Of a stretch of DNA of 64,000 bases, positions 47,140 to 57,100 are shown in pieces. A program made the translations under genes and the position numbers. Positions within the stretch are counted from its first letter, which is position 1, and every line of letters starts with the position of its first letter. The notes below the pieces were generated by a model, which worked only from the letters and a program-made list of their open reading frames with translations, was not told where the DNA came from and did not search any database. The stretch is from positions 115,895,307 to 115,959,306 of the forward strand of contig NC_089822.1 in NCBI RefSeq assembly GCF_035046505.1, read 5' to 3'. This DNA comes from Tiliqua scincoides. Taxonomy: Eukaryota; Chordata; Lepidosauria; Squamata; Scincidae.

Positions 47140-48110
47140 GTTCCCCGGTGCCTCAGGAGGCTGTTTGAAACCAAAAGAGCCTTTGCAACAAACCCAGCAC
47201 GCAAGAAACAAGAGAGCGCCCTGATCGTGACGGCGCAGCCACGAAGCGGGCCAGAAGAGGCGAGAGCGCGCCCCTCCTCTCCCTGCGCTCGCACACTCCG
47301 CCTTCCCGGTCAGGTCCCTGGAACCAATGCGGGCGCGGCTGGGCGTGGCCTCTCTCTGTACACAGCCACCACGTGGAGCTGGGTGGGGACTGGCACCAGC
47401 GGAGCAGGCAAGAAGGCAGAGTCAGCGGCGTGATGTTCTGGAAGCCAAGAGTGGGTGGAAGGGAAGAACGGAGCGAGCGCTGCTTCTCCACCGCGATCTC
47501 CTCCTCCCCGCAGCCCCGCTCGTCTCTCAAGAGTGAGCCCTGCAGCCTTTTCGCCTCGTCCTGAAGTCCCGCTCGGCATCGCAAGCGAGGTCGCTGCCCG
47601 GCTGGCTGCTGCAGAGCCCCCTCCTCTTTCTCCCGCGCACTGCAGATGGAGGCTGCCCCGCACTCGGTCACTGCTGCTGCAGCGGCTGCCGCTTCTCCTC
47701 CTGCCGACGAACTGAATCAGACGATTAATCGGAGGCAGGAGAAGGGAGAGGAAGGAAGCTGAGGCCGGTCGGGGCCAAGGAGCGGCGCAACCGGGGGGGG
47801 CGCCTGCAGCGAGCGACTGCTTCGGCCCAGGGATCCTCTTCTCCGAAGACCCGGCGCGCTGCGGGCACTGAGGCTGCGTGAAGGCGTCTCCGCGTACGAG
47901 GCGGCGTTTGTGTGTTTGCAAACATCGCCAGTGTCGGTATCATCACCAGCATGTCGGAAACACTTCGCAGGGCGTGCGGCAAGAACTCCAGGGTGAGGCG
48001 GGAACCGCTCCGTGGTTCGGGTTTTACTGAGTGGCAGCCTTCGGGGTTCACATGCCAGTGCTCAGCCCCGGAACGACTTTCCAAAGTAGCGATCCTGTGT
48101 ACGGTTCCTT
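47140..48110 (+). promoter_or_regulatory. CpG island, probable DUSP9 promoter
   Basis: Dense CpG and GC content unlike anything else in the window, free of recognised repeats. A CCAAT box lies at 47324-47328. No TATA box seen. It lies 5.7 kb upstream of the DUSP9 start codon and about 30 kb upstream of the CCNQ start-codon exon. Its position between two divergent genes allows a bidirectional promoter, but the sequence does not prove that. The open frames on the minus strand here are by-products of GC content. Confidence 0.75.
47930..47992 (+). other. DUSP9: Candidate end of DUSP9 5' exon (donor at 47992)
   Basis: 'aagaactccagg|gtgaggcgg' is a good splice donor at the downstream edge of the CpG island. 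An ATG at 47951 (MSETLRRACGKNS) precedes it. If spliced to a DUSP9 exon this would be an upstream ORF or alternative start. In mammals the first DUSP9 exon is non-coding as I recall. The exon start is not determined. Confidence 0.4.
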
Positions 48111-48299
48111 GAAGGCAGGCAGGGCACCCTGAACTTAGTGGGGCACCCTTCGGAGTAGCCACCTGTGGGAGGGGGACTCCCCGTGAGCAGGCGCAGTGTG
48201 CCTGCCTCTCCATCACTGAGCAAACCTGCATAGGATCAGACTGCAGGAACCAGTGTTTCTGGGCATGTGCAGCACAGTGCAGAAATGAGCAATGCTATT

Positions 48300-48545
48300 T
48301 AGCATCAGTGTGGCTTTTCAAAAACAACACTCAAAGTGCTTCACTTGCTTCATATACAACAACCCTGTAAGGTAGGTCAGCATTATTATCTCCCATATTG
48401 CAGGTGAACAGAGAGGCTGAAGCAGTGAGAGGGAGTGGCTAGAGGTCAGTAAATAAAGCCAATAAGCAAGTTCAAGGCAGAGGTAATATTCAAACTGGGG
48501 TCATTTGATCCACAACTCTCCCTGCACATGTTTCCTTAGAAGTGA
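48300..48545 (+). repeat. MIR-like core SINE
   Basis: acaaccctgtaaggtaggtc followed by 'attattatctcccatattgcaggtgaacagagaggctgaa' is the MIR core pattern. Old and diverged. Confidence 0.65.
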
Positions 48546-49539
48546 GTCCCACTGGGTTCCATGAGGTTTACATGCAGGCAGATGTGCAGAGGGTTGCATC
48601 CTGGGCTGCTATGCACCACAAGGCACTGAGACAGCTGGCTTTGACTGCAGTGAGAGAGAAAGGCTATTGCTGTGGCATGGGGGAGATTGAGCATGGAGCC
48701 CAAGAGTGACAATGTTTTTGTGAATGAATTTGTTGTTATCATTTTATTACTGGGAGAAGTGTTCCTGCTTTATGGTTCTGGTTCCAGGTTTTGCAGAACC
48801 CTCAGGCAAGATGCCCTCAGTGGGCCTGCATTGGCCCACCTCCTCCTCACCACTGGTAGAACTGGCATTCACCTGCACTCTCTCTCTCTGGGCCTAGTCT
48901 GTTTCTGTATGCAGAGCAGAGGGCCAGGTGAGTTGAAGCTGTTGATTCTTCTCCTAAGTCTTGTGCCTGACAGCACACTTAGGGAGGGCAGGTAAACAGC
49001 CAGCAAAAACAAAGAGCAGGGCTGGGGGGCAGGAAGGGGGGAAATCTGTGGCCTAAGGGAAGGCTTCATTTGAATTGTTGCAAGCTGGAGGCTGGGTCCC
49101 TGGTTTTCATGATCAGGCTTGGCAAGGAAGCTGAGGGAGAATGGTATGCAAGGGACATACTGGGAAGCCCTAAGCTGTTCTGTTGACCTGAGGTGGAAAA
49201 TCCACATTCCTCCTACTGATTAATCCACACAGGGCAGAAATGCCCTGGGGAAATTCTCCTGCACAAGCTTCAGTGAAAATGAATAAAAGTAGTACATTCA
49301 GGGAGTTCTTGTGCTGAGGAATTCTCAGGCTGCAATCAGTGACCTTACCTGAGAGCAAGCCTCAGTGAACTAAATGGTATCTCATGCCTATTAAAGGATG
49401 AATGAACGAACTAAATGGAACTTAAAATGCATAGGATTGCATTGTCAGTGCCTCTCTTAATGACACCCAAAATCCCTCAGTCAAGACAAGTATACTGCAG
49501 TTTTGGGAACCCAGCTCTGTGCCAAGTTCTATCACTGCC
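48546..49539. other. Unassigned stretch
   Basis: No gene or repeat identified. Confidence 0.4.
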
Positions 49540-49690
49540 CTGTGATTTTTGGTGAGTCACACTGTCTGCTTCAGTGTTGTGACTTCTCTCTGTATAACAG
49601 TGACCTACTTTACAGGGTTGTTGTGAAGATAATGCCTATCAAGGACTTTGTCAGTTAAAGGTATTACATAAATTATAAATAGAAACTGAG
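49540..49690 (+). repeat. MIR-like fragment
   Basis: 'ctactttacagggttgttgtgaagataatgcc' and 'aaaggtattacataaattataaat' match the 3' half of MIR/L2-tailed SINEs. Confidence 0.55.
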
Positions 49691-50039
49691 CTCCAAGTTC
49701 AAGTCACTCACTGCCCCAAACCATTTTACCTCTGTAGAGCTGCAAACCTCTATGTTCTTTCTTCTGAGTGAACATAATTTATGATTATTAATTATTATTT
49801 ATTTATTGCCACCAAGGTACATGGCACTTTATGTTGAATGCAAAATAGGTCCCTGTCCCACATGATAATTGAGCTCTCCCAGCATCACCCTTTCAGCCTC
49901 ACTACTTCTATCAAGACTCTAGAAAAGGGAAATGGAAAGAGAAGGCAAGGAATGGTACAGGGTAAAGGGCAGACCAAGAGGGGTGTGAGTGGAAGACACT
50001 GCCAAGGCGCTTGGAGAGCCCAATTATCACATGGGCCAC

Positions 50040-50361
50040 CCTTTCAGCAGCACCACTTCTGCTGAGTCATCACTTCACAGAGCACCTCTCAACTGCTGAG
50101 CTGCAAAGTGATGCCTTGGCAGAAGTGGTGCAGCTGCCCATGTGATAACTGGGCACTCCTATATCTTGAAAATATATCAAGATTTGCCTATTTTCTCTTC
50201 TGTCATTTGCAGCTAATGATTTCCTACATGAGAACAAAGTACTTATTTCTGACCATCTTCTGCTTAATGGCCACTTCCTGCTTAATGATGTCATTTTTGG
50301 CTCTCAGCATGTGCCATCAGTGTTGTTTGGCCCACTATATGGAATGAGTTTGACACCCCTG
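50040..50361. mobile_element. hAT-type MITE, left-truncated relative of 28358-28759
   Basis: Shares 'atcttgaaaatat', 'tcttctg.catttgcag' and 'atctgcttaatggccacttcctgcttaatga', and ends GTTTGACACCCCTG. A palindrome around 'gcaccacttctgctgagtcatcactt' lies at the left. Confidence 0.65.
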
Positions 50362-51033
50362 GTGTAAATAATGACATAAGGAAGACCTCTGAGGGAAGGG
50401 AGGGAAGGGAAAAGAGGTATGTGCAGTTGTTTCAGTTCTATGTACTTATTTAGTAACAATGGGGAATGAATGCCAAAAGGCTTTATGCCAAAGCCATGAC
50501 AGAAAAAGTGGGTTTTTAAAAAAGTGAAGGAAGAAAGCAAGATGTTTTGGGGAGACAGTTTTGGGTCTGGGAGAAAGGATGGGGTCATTTGAGGGAGTAG
50601 ATACCTTTGGATGGTTGAAGATGGTGGAGCTGGAAGAGTGAAAGGCACAGGAAGGAGAATACTGGAATATGAACAGCAAGAGCAGTGCTAGTGCCAGATT
50701 GTTGGGCACCTAGATTGTTTCCACCCCCTCATGGCACATTGGGACCTACCCCAGCTAACAACATTCAGAGTTCAAGAGTTGGCTTGGTCCTCTGATGAGC
50801 GTGAGCCTTTGGCTAGTGCCCAGCCAGGCTGACTCAGTGCTGCCCCTGCTCTAAGAGGGAAGAGAGGAGGTATGAGGCCATGGAGGGCTGTGAACAAGAA
50901 TGTTTTTAATGTTCAGGATCATGCTGCAATACACTACTGTTCTCTTCCTGGATCTTGAATTACAGGAAGTAGTTGATTGTGAACACCAAGAACAGTTAGC
51001 CAATAGCAGCTAATTGCCTGGTTTGTAGTGCAC

Positions 51034-51300
51034 TAAGAGCCCAATCCTGAGCTCTGCGTGTTGGACCGCTGGAGCTTTGCTTACCGCCCGACATGGAGGT
51101 TTTTACCTCACTGCTGACCTTTTGGTAGGCAGTGAATTGAGTAGCCCTATTGTGGGGCTACTCCCTTTACCCAGGGGAAGGGGACAGTCCCCTTCTCCCG
51201 AGGTGCTGCCCGCAGCTGCCTTGGGTGTGTAGGATGTGGCGGCATCCATTTTCGGTGCCACCGCAGCCCTGTGCCTAGGCAGCTCAGGATTGGGCTGTTA
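51034..51300. mobile_element. AATCC foldback element (long subfamily)
   Basis: TAAGAGCCCAATCCTGAGC at the left and GCTCAGGATTGGGCTGTTA at the right. The interior matches 2110-2330 and 12080-12290. Confidence 0.75.
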
Positions 51301-51603
51301 ATCAGGCTGATGACATTGTTCTTTTCTTTCAGTTAACTGAGTAAAAATTGAAGTGGTAATTTGAATTCATGTTAGTTATAGATCAACCAACTTTTCAACA
51401 AGTTCCTGCACCTTTATCAGAAGCTTGATTAGCAGGTCATTGTGCTTGTGCCACAGCCATGAAGAACTTTATCTACTGATTTTGACTAATCTCTCTGCTT
51501 CTAAAAGCATAGGAGCAGGTCAGATTTTGTTCTGGTCATTTGGCAACCCTAAATTAGTGACTGGGAATTATGGAGACAAAGTTGATGAGTGGTCCCTGCT
51601 AAC

Positions 51604-51827
51604 TGGATAAGAGGCACTCTTTCAAGTGGGTGCTCCTCTTTTTAGCAGGGGGAGAGTAACTAGCCCACCTCACCCCAGCAGTGTCTTTTCTAGTGGCTGT
51701 CTGCTGGTATTCTTTTCAATCGTTTTAGATTGTGAGCCCTTTTGGGACAGGGAGCCATTAGTTGTTTGATTTTTTTCTCTGTAAACCACTTTGTGAACTT
51801 TTAGTTGAAAAGTGGTATATAAATACT

Positions 51828-51870
<43 letters not shown>

Positions 51871-51871
51871 T
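51604..51871 (+). repeat. L2/MIR-tailed repeat ending in (AAT)n
   Basis: A near copy of 10727-10990 over its whole length ('gtgggtgctcctctttttagcagggggagag', 'tagattgtgagcccttttgggacagggagcc', 'ggtatataaatactgtt'). Confidence 0.72.
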
Positions 51872-51882
51872 TCCAGATTAAT

Positions 51883-52404
51883 CTACAATAAATTCATAAT
51901 GCATGTGGCACACTTCCTATTAACATTTTGTATTTGGAAATAGTGATATGAGTAGTTTGGATATGAGTTTAGTTTGGAAACATGCATGTATATAAGTATT
52001 TGGACTTGGAAAATCCAGACAATTGGGGGTCCAACCGTTTCCCAGTTAGCTGTCACATGTACATTGTACCTGTGAAGAAAAGCACCAAACCGTGCATTTT
52101 TCAGCCCTTCAAAACTCACACACAAGGCCTGTCCTTTGTACTTGGCTATAGAAAGTGCTCCTTCAGGTGTATAAACCCTTGGATGTGAATCAAAGCCTTC
52201 AGAAGTGGGTCCCACTCTTCTGATCCATCTGCCATGAAAAAAGGGTGGACGGGTTGCCTGCACATTCAAGGAGCTACATGCAATATAGTATGTATGAGAA
52301 CTGAGGCTTTCTACCACTCCAGTGAAGCACTTGGAGCATATGACACAATATAAAATGCTTCTGAATATATGCAAAGTGTCTTTCACTCCCCACTGGGTAA
52401 CCAC
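51883..52404 (-). other. Unexplained 173-codon open frame
   Basis: Longest single frame in the window that is not a LINE, host exon or CpG-island artefact. It contains HGRWIRRVGPTSEGFDSHPR and CVSFEGLKNARFGAFLHRYN. No family recognised, no splice or start context, and it does not recur in the window. It may be chance or a decayed repeat. Confidence 0.2.
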
Positions 52405-52826
52405 AGTCAGCCTACAAACGTATGGAATTAGGGCTAAAAGGCTTTCAGGGCAGAAGGTGTGATTTATAGTCCAGCTTTCTGCACAGGCATCTCTTACTTT
52501 AGAAATTAAAGTCCGGGGCGCCTACAATGTATACACAGCCTGTGTTGTCATCTGGCTCTTGGCAATTGCTGCCGTCTTCCCTCCAGTTGCCAGGAAGTCT
52601 CTTGTCAGCATCTGGCCAGGATGGAGGGGGACAGCAAGGTGCCAGGAAGGGAACACGCACTTCCTGTGTTTCCCTTCCTCTAGTGCCTGTTCTCTCTCCC
52701 CAGCCTCACTTCCCCCTTTTACTTTCCCAATGCAAGTTTGTCTCATCATGGATCCCAAAGCCATGCTAGCAGCTCCCTGTTCTTTGGGACTTTGAAACTT
52801 TACACTTGATACCCAGAGCAGCAACA

Positions 52827-52848
52827 CTCTCTCTCTCTCTCTCTCTCT
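52827..52848. repeat. (CT)n microsatellite
   Basis: About 11 CT units, pyrimidine-rich, upstream of DUSP9. Confidence 0.95.
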
Positions 52849-53775
52849 TTTCCACACCCAGGCGGATCTAGACTTTGGATACCTGCTTATTGCAGACCCA
52901 CTCCTCACTGGTCTCTGCTATAGCACATCCTCTCCATCAGTGTTGGATAGACTGCAATCTGAAGATCCAAAGGAGCAGATTGGACCCCAAGTTGTGGCTC
53001 TCTTCTCTGCCTGAAGGGCTTTACCAGCAACACTTCTCAGGACAACAACATCAGAAGCTGTTTCAGTTTCTCTAAGCAAACAAAATTGGCTGGAGTACCC
53101 AGAGGAACGGTCATCCATCCCTCCAACTTTTGCTTGACTCTAGCTATTTCTACAGAGGCAGATCATTCTCGCATAGCAGCACCAGGTAAACCACTCCAAG
53201 AACGGGTGTCGTGGGCAAGGTGTACCAGAGTCTCAAGTGAAGTGGCTGGGAAGCACCTTTTCTGACTGTACAGACTATTTCAGGAAAGCATGCTGTGAGA
53301 TCTCTTCTCCTCCAAACATTTTCCCTTGCCTTGCTAGAAGGCCTGGTGGTGTGGCTTTTGCTGCATACCATTCATCTCTTGAAAAATAGACTGGAGGATG
53401 ATTTCCTTGCAAGGAGCAGGACTCCACGGGGTCCTCTTGTTTCTTTTATAGCAGAAGCTGTTTCGTTGCAATGGATAGACGAAGACTTTCTGGATGTGCA
53501 ACACAATGTAGAAGTTTTCCCAGGACAAAGGTGCCTCGGGATTTTTATGTCCTGAGTTTGGGACCGTTGCTTGCCCCCTGTAATACTCCTCCTTTGAAGT
53601 CCCTTTGCAAGTGCTGGAAGAAAGGAAATTAGTGAGGTGGTGGGTGTGTTGCATCCCTATGTCTACTTATTTATCCCTGTGACTATCCACATTCAGACGG
53701 TGCTCTGAATTCAGGATCAGTGCAAAGAGTCTGTCTGTGAGTATTCCGATTAGCTGGACTGTGGCTTGGAGCTGC

Positions 53776-54133
53776 ATGGAAGACCTGGGCAAGTCCACTC
53801 TGTGGCTGCAGGCCAAACTGGCCTCCCCATCTCCACACCTCCACATCCTTGACTGCCGCAGCCGGGAGCTGTATGATTCATCCCACGTGGAGCGGGCACT
53901 GAGCGTGGCACTCCCAGGACTGTTGCTGCGGCGTCTTCGCAAAGGAAACCTTTCCGTCCTATCATTACTGCCTGCACCCCCACAGGGTCTAGAGGATAAT
54001 ACCGTATTGCTATACGATGAGGGAACACTCCAGCTGCCCCATTCAGGGGGGCAGGAGGAGGATGAAGAGTCAGTGCTTGTGACATTGCTGCAGAAGCTGC
54101 GGGAGGAGGGTAGCCCAGCCTACTATCTGCAAG
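53776..54133 (+). CDS. DUSP9: DUSP9 first coding exon (CH2/rhodanese-like domain)
   Basis: 119 codons plus one base. The start ATG at 53776 is chosen because [15 protein letters not shown] aligns with human MEGLGRSCLWLRREL; an in-frame ATG at 53737 would add 13 residues unlike the family. The donor CTGCAAG|GTAGGT is at 54133/54134. Upstream acceptor candidates are ATTTCTACAG (53145-53154) and a weaker GATTAG (53747-53752), so the 5' UTR part of this exon is unsettled. Confidence 0.93.
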
Positions 54134-57100
54134 GTAGGTATGCAGTGTAAAGTGGACTTTGTGGAGGGCAGGGAGAGGGGACAGAGATTTCTTCTTTATT
54201 TTCTGCAGAAACCTTGAGATTGTTCTACCTCCTGTAACCTTCTGGATCAATTTTTCTCTGACGGAGCAGGACAGAGCCAGGAATAGGTGCCAGATTACAA
54301 CTCAGAGATTCTCCCTTAAGCTTTACATTTGCTGCAGTCTCAGGACAGGAGATGAGGCAGCTTTAGCATCTCCTGGTCATTCTTCCTCCTGCCCCTTATA
54401 GATTGCGCCATGCCCATCTGCTGAAATGAGGAGGACTCCAGGCGTGCCACACACCAGGCAGGGAGGGAGCAGATGAAAGGCTGGGTTTGGGATGAGGGAA
54501 GGTGGTAGGAGAAGTGGTTATTTCATTGCCCGATCTGGGAGCAGATTTAAAACTTACAGGGGAATCTCAGGGTTGCAAGCTGTAGTAGTCGGGAAGGAAG
54601 GATGCAAGAAGACAGTAATAAATAAAACAACAGTAATAGAGGCCCAGCAGAGGTGTATACCGCAAAGAAAGAAGGGTTCCACTAAATCCAGGAAGGTGCC
54701 CGCATGGCTAACCAGCCAAGTTAGAGAGGCTGTGAAGGGCAAGGAAGCTTCCTTCCGTAAATGGAAGTCTTGCCCTAATGAGGAGAATAAAAAGGAACAT
54801 AAACTGTGGCAAAAGAAATGTAAGAAGGTGATATGGGAGGCCAAGCGAGACTATGAGGAACGCATGGCCAGCAACATTAAGGGGAATAATAAAAGCTTCT
54901 TCAAATATGTTAGAAGCAGGAAACCCACCAGAGAAGCAGTTGGCCCTCTGGATGGTGAGGGAGGGAAAGGGGAGATAAAAGGAGACTTAAGAAATTAAAT
55001 GAGTTCTTTGCATCTGTCTTCACGGCAGAAGACCTCGGGCAGATACCACTGCCCGAACGGCCCCTCCTAACCGAGGAGTTAAGTCAGATAGAGGTTAAAA
55101 GAGAAGATGTTTCAGACCTCATTGATAAATTAAAGATCAATAAGTCACCGGGCCCTGATGGCATCCACCCAAGGGTTATTAAGGAATTGAAGAATGAAGT
55201 TGCAGATCTCTTGACTAAGGTATGCAACTTGTCCCTCAAAACTGCCACGGTGCCAGAAGATTGGAGGATAGCAAATGTCACGCCTATTTTTAAAAAGGGA
55301 AAGAGGGGGGACCCGGGAAACTATAGGCCGGTCAGCCTAACATCCATACCGGGTAAGATGGTGGAATGCCTCATCAAAGATAGGATCTCAAAACACATAG
55401 ACGAACAGGCCTTGCTGAGGGAGAGTCAGCATGGCTTCTGTAAGGGTAAGTCTTGCCTCATGAACCTTATAGAATTCTTTGAAAAGGTCAACAGGCATGT
55501 GGATGCGGGAGAACCCGTGGACATTATATATCTGGACTTTCAGAAGGCGTTTGACACGGTCCCTCACCAAAGGCTACTGAAAAAACTCCACAGTCAGGGA
55601 ATTAGAGGACAGGTCCTCTCGTAGATTGAGAACTGGTTGGAGGCCAGGAAGCAGAGAGTGGGTGTCAATGGGCAATTTTCACAATGGAGAGAGGTGAAAA
55701 GCGGTGTGCCCCAAGGATCTGTCCTGGGACCGGTGCTTTTCAACCTCTTCATAAATGACCTGGAGACAGGGTTGAGCAGTGAAGTGGCTAAGTTTGCAGA
55801 CGACACCAAACTTTTCCAAGTGGTAAAGACCAGAAGTGATTGTGAGGAGCTCCAGAAGGATCTCTCCAGACTGGCAGAATGGGCAGCAAAATGGCAGATG
55901 CGCTTCAATGTCAGTAAGTGTAAAGTCATGCACATTGGGGCAAAAAATCAAAACTTTAGATATAGGCTGATGGGTTCTGAGCTGTCTGTGACAGATCAGG
56001 AGAGAGATCTTGGGGTGGTGGTGGACAGGTCGATGAAAGTGTCGACCCAATGTGCGGCGGCAGTGAAGAAGGCCAATTCTATGCTTGGGATCATTAGGAA
56101 GGGTATTGAGAACAAAACGGCTAGTATTATAATGCCGTTGTACAAATCGATGGTAAGGCCACACCTGGAGTATTGTGTCCAGTTCTGGTCGCCGCATCTC
56201 AAAAAAGACATAGTGGAAATGGAAAAGGTGCAAAAGAGAGCGACTAAGATGATTACGGGGCTGGGGCACCTTCCTTATGAGGAAAGGCTACGGCGTTTGG
56301 GCCTCTTCAGCCTAGAAAAGAGATGCTTGAGGGGGGACATGATTGAGACATACAAAATTATGCAGGGGATGGACAGAGTGGATAGGGAGATGCTCTTTAC
56401 ACTCTCACATAATACCAGAACCAGGGGACATCCACTAAAATTGAGTGTTGGGAGAGTTAGGACAGACAAAAGAAAATATTTCTTTACTCAGCGCGTGGTC
56501 GGTCTGTGGAACTCCTTGCCACAGGATGTGGTGCTGGCGTCTAGCCTAGACGCCTTTAAAAGGGGATTGGACGAGTTTCTGGAGGAAAAATCCATTATGG
56601 GGTACAAGCCATGATGTGTATGCGCAACCTCCTGATTTTAGGAATGGGTTAAGTCAGAATGCCAGATGTAGGGGAGGGCACCAGGATGAGGTCTCTTGTT
56701 ATCTGGTGTGCTCCCTGGGGCATTTGGTGGGCCGCTGTGAGATACAGGAAGCTGGACTAGATGGGCCTATGGCCTGATCCAGTGGGGCTGTTCTTATGTT
56801 CTTATGTAAGACATATATTGAGTCAAACCATAGGTCTGTTTAGCTCAGTACAAGAAATGGCTCTGCAGTGTCTCAGGCAGATATCTTTCCACAACCCTGC
56901 TACTTCAGATCCTTTAAGTGGAAATGCCAGGAATCAAGCCTTCAATTTTCAGCAGGCAAAACATATTCTGCCACTCCCCAAAATGGAAGGGATACTCAGG
57001 AAGAAAGAAAATGCAAGCAGGGTGTGGGGCATGCAGTGCCCAGTTCAGTGCTACACAGAACAGTTCTCAAAGTGCCCAGTCTCCTTGGCAGACTTGGGCA

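Noticed and set aside
47153-48231. Long minus-strand open frames (up to 203 codons) across the CpG island
   Set aside because: GC-rich, low-complexity translations in several overlapping frames on both strands; no domain, no start or splice logic.
55187-56614. Two long frames that could be read as a host reverse-transcriptase-like gene
   Set aside because: Standard CR1 LINE with its 3' tail and a near-identical sister copy at 37183.
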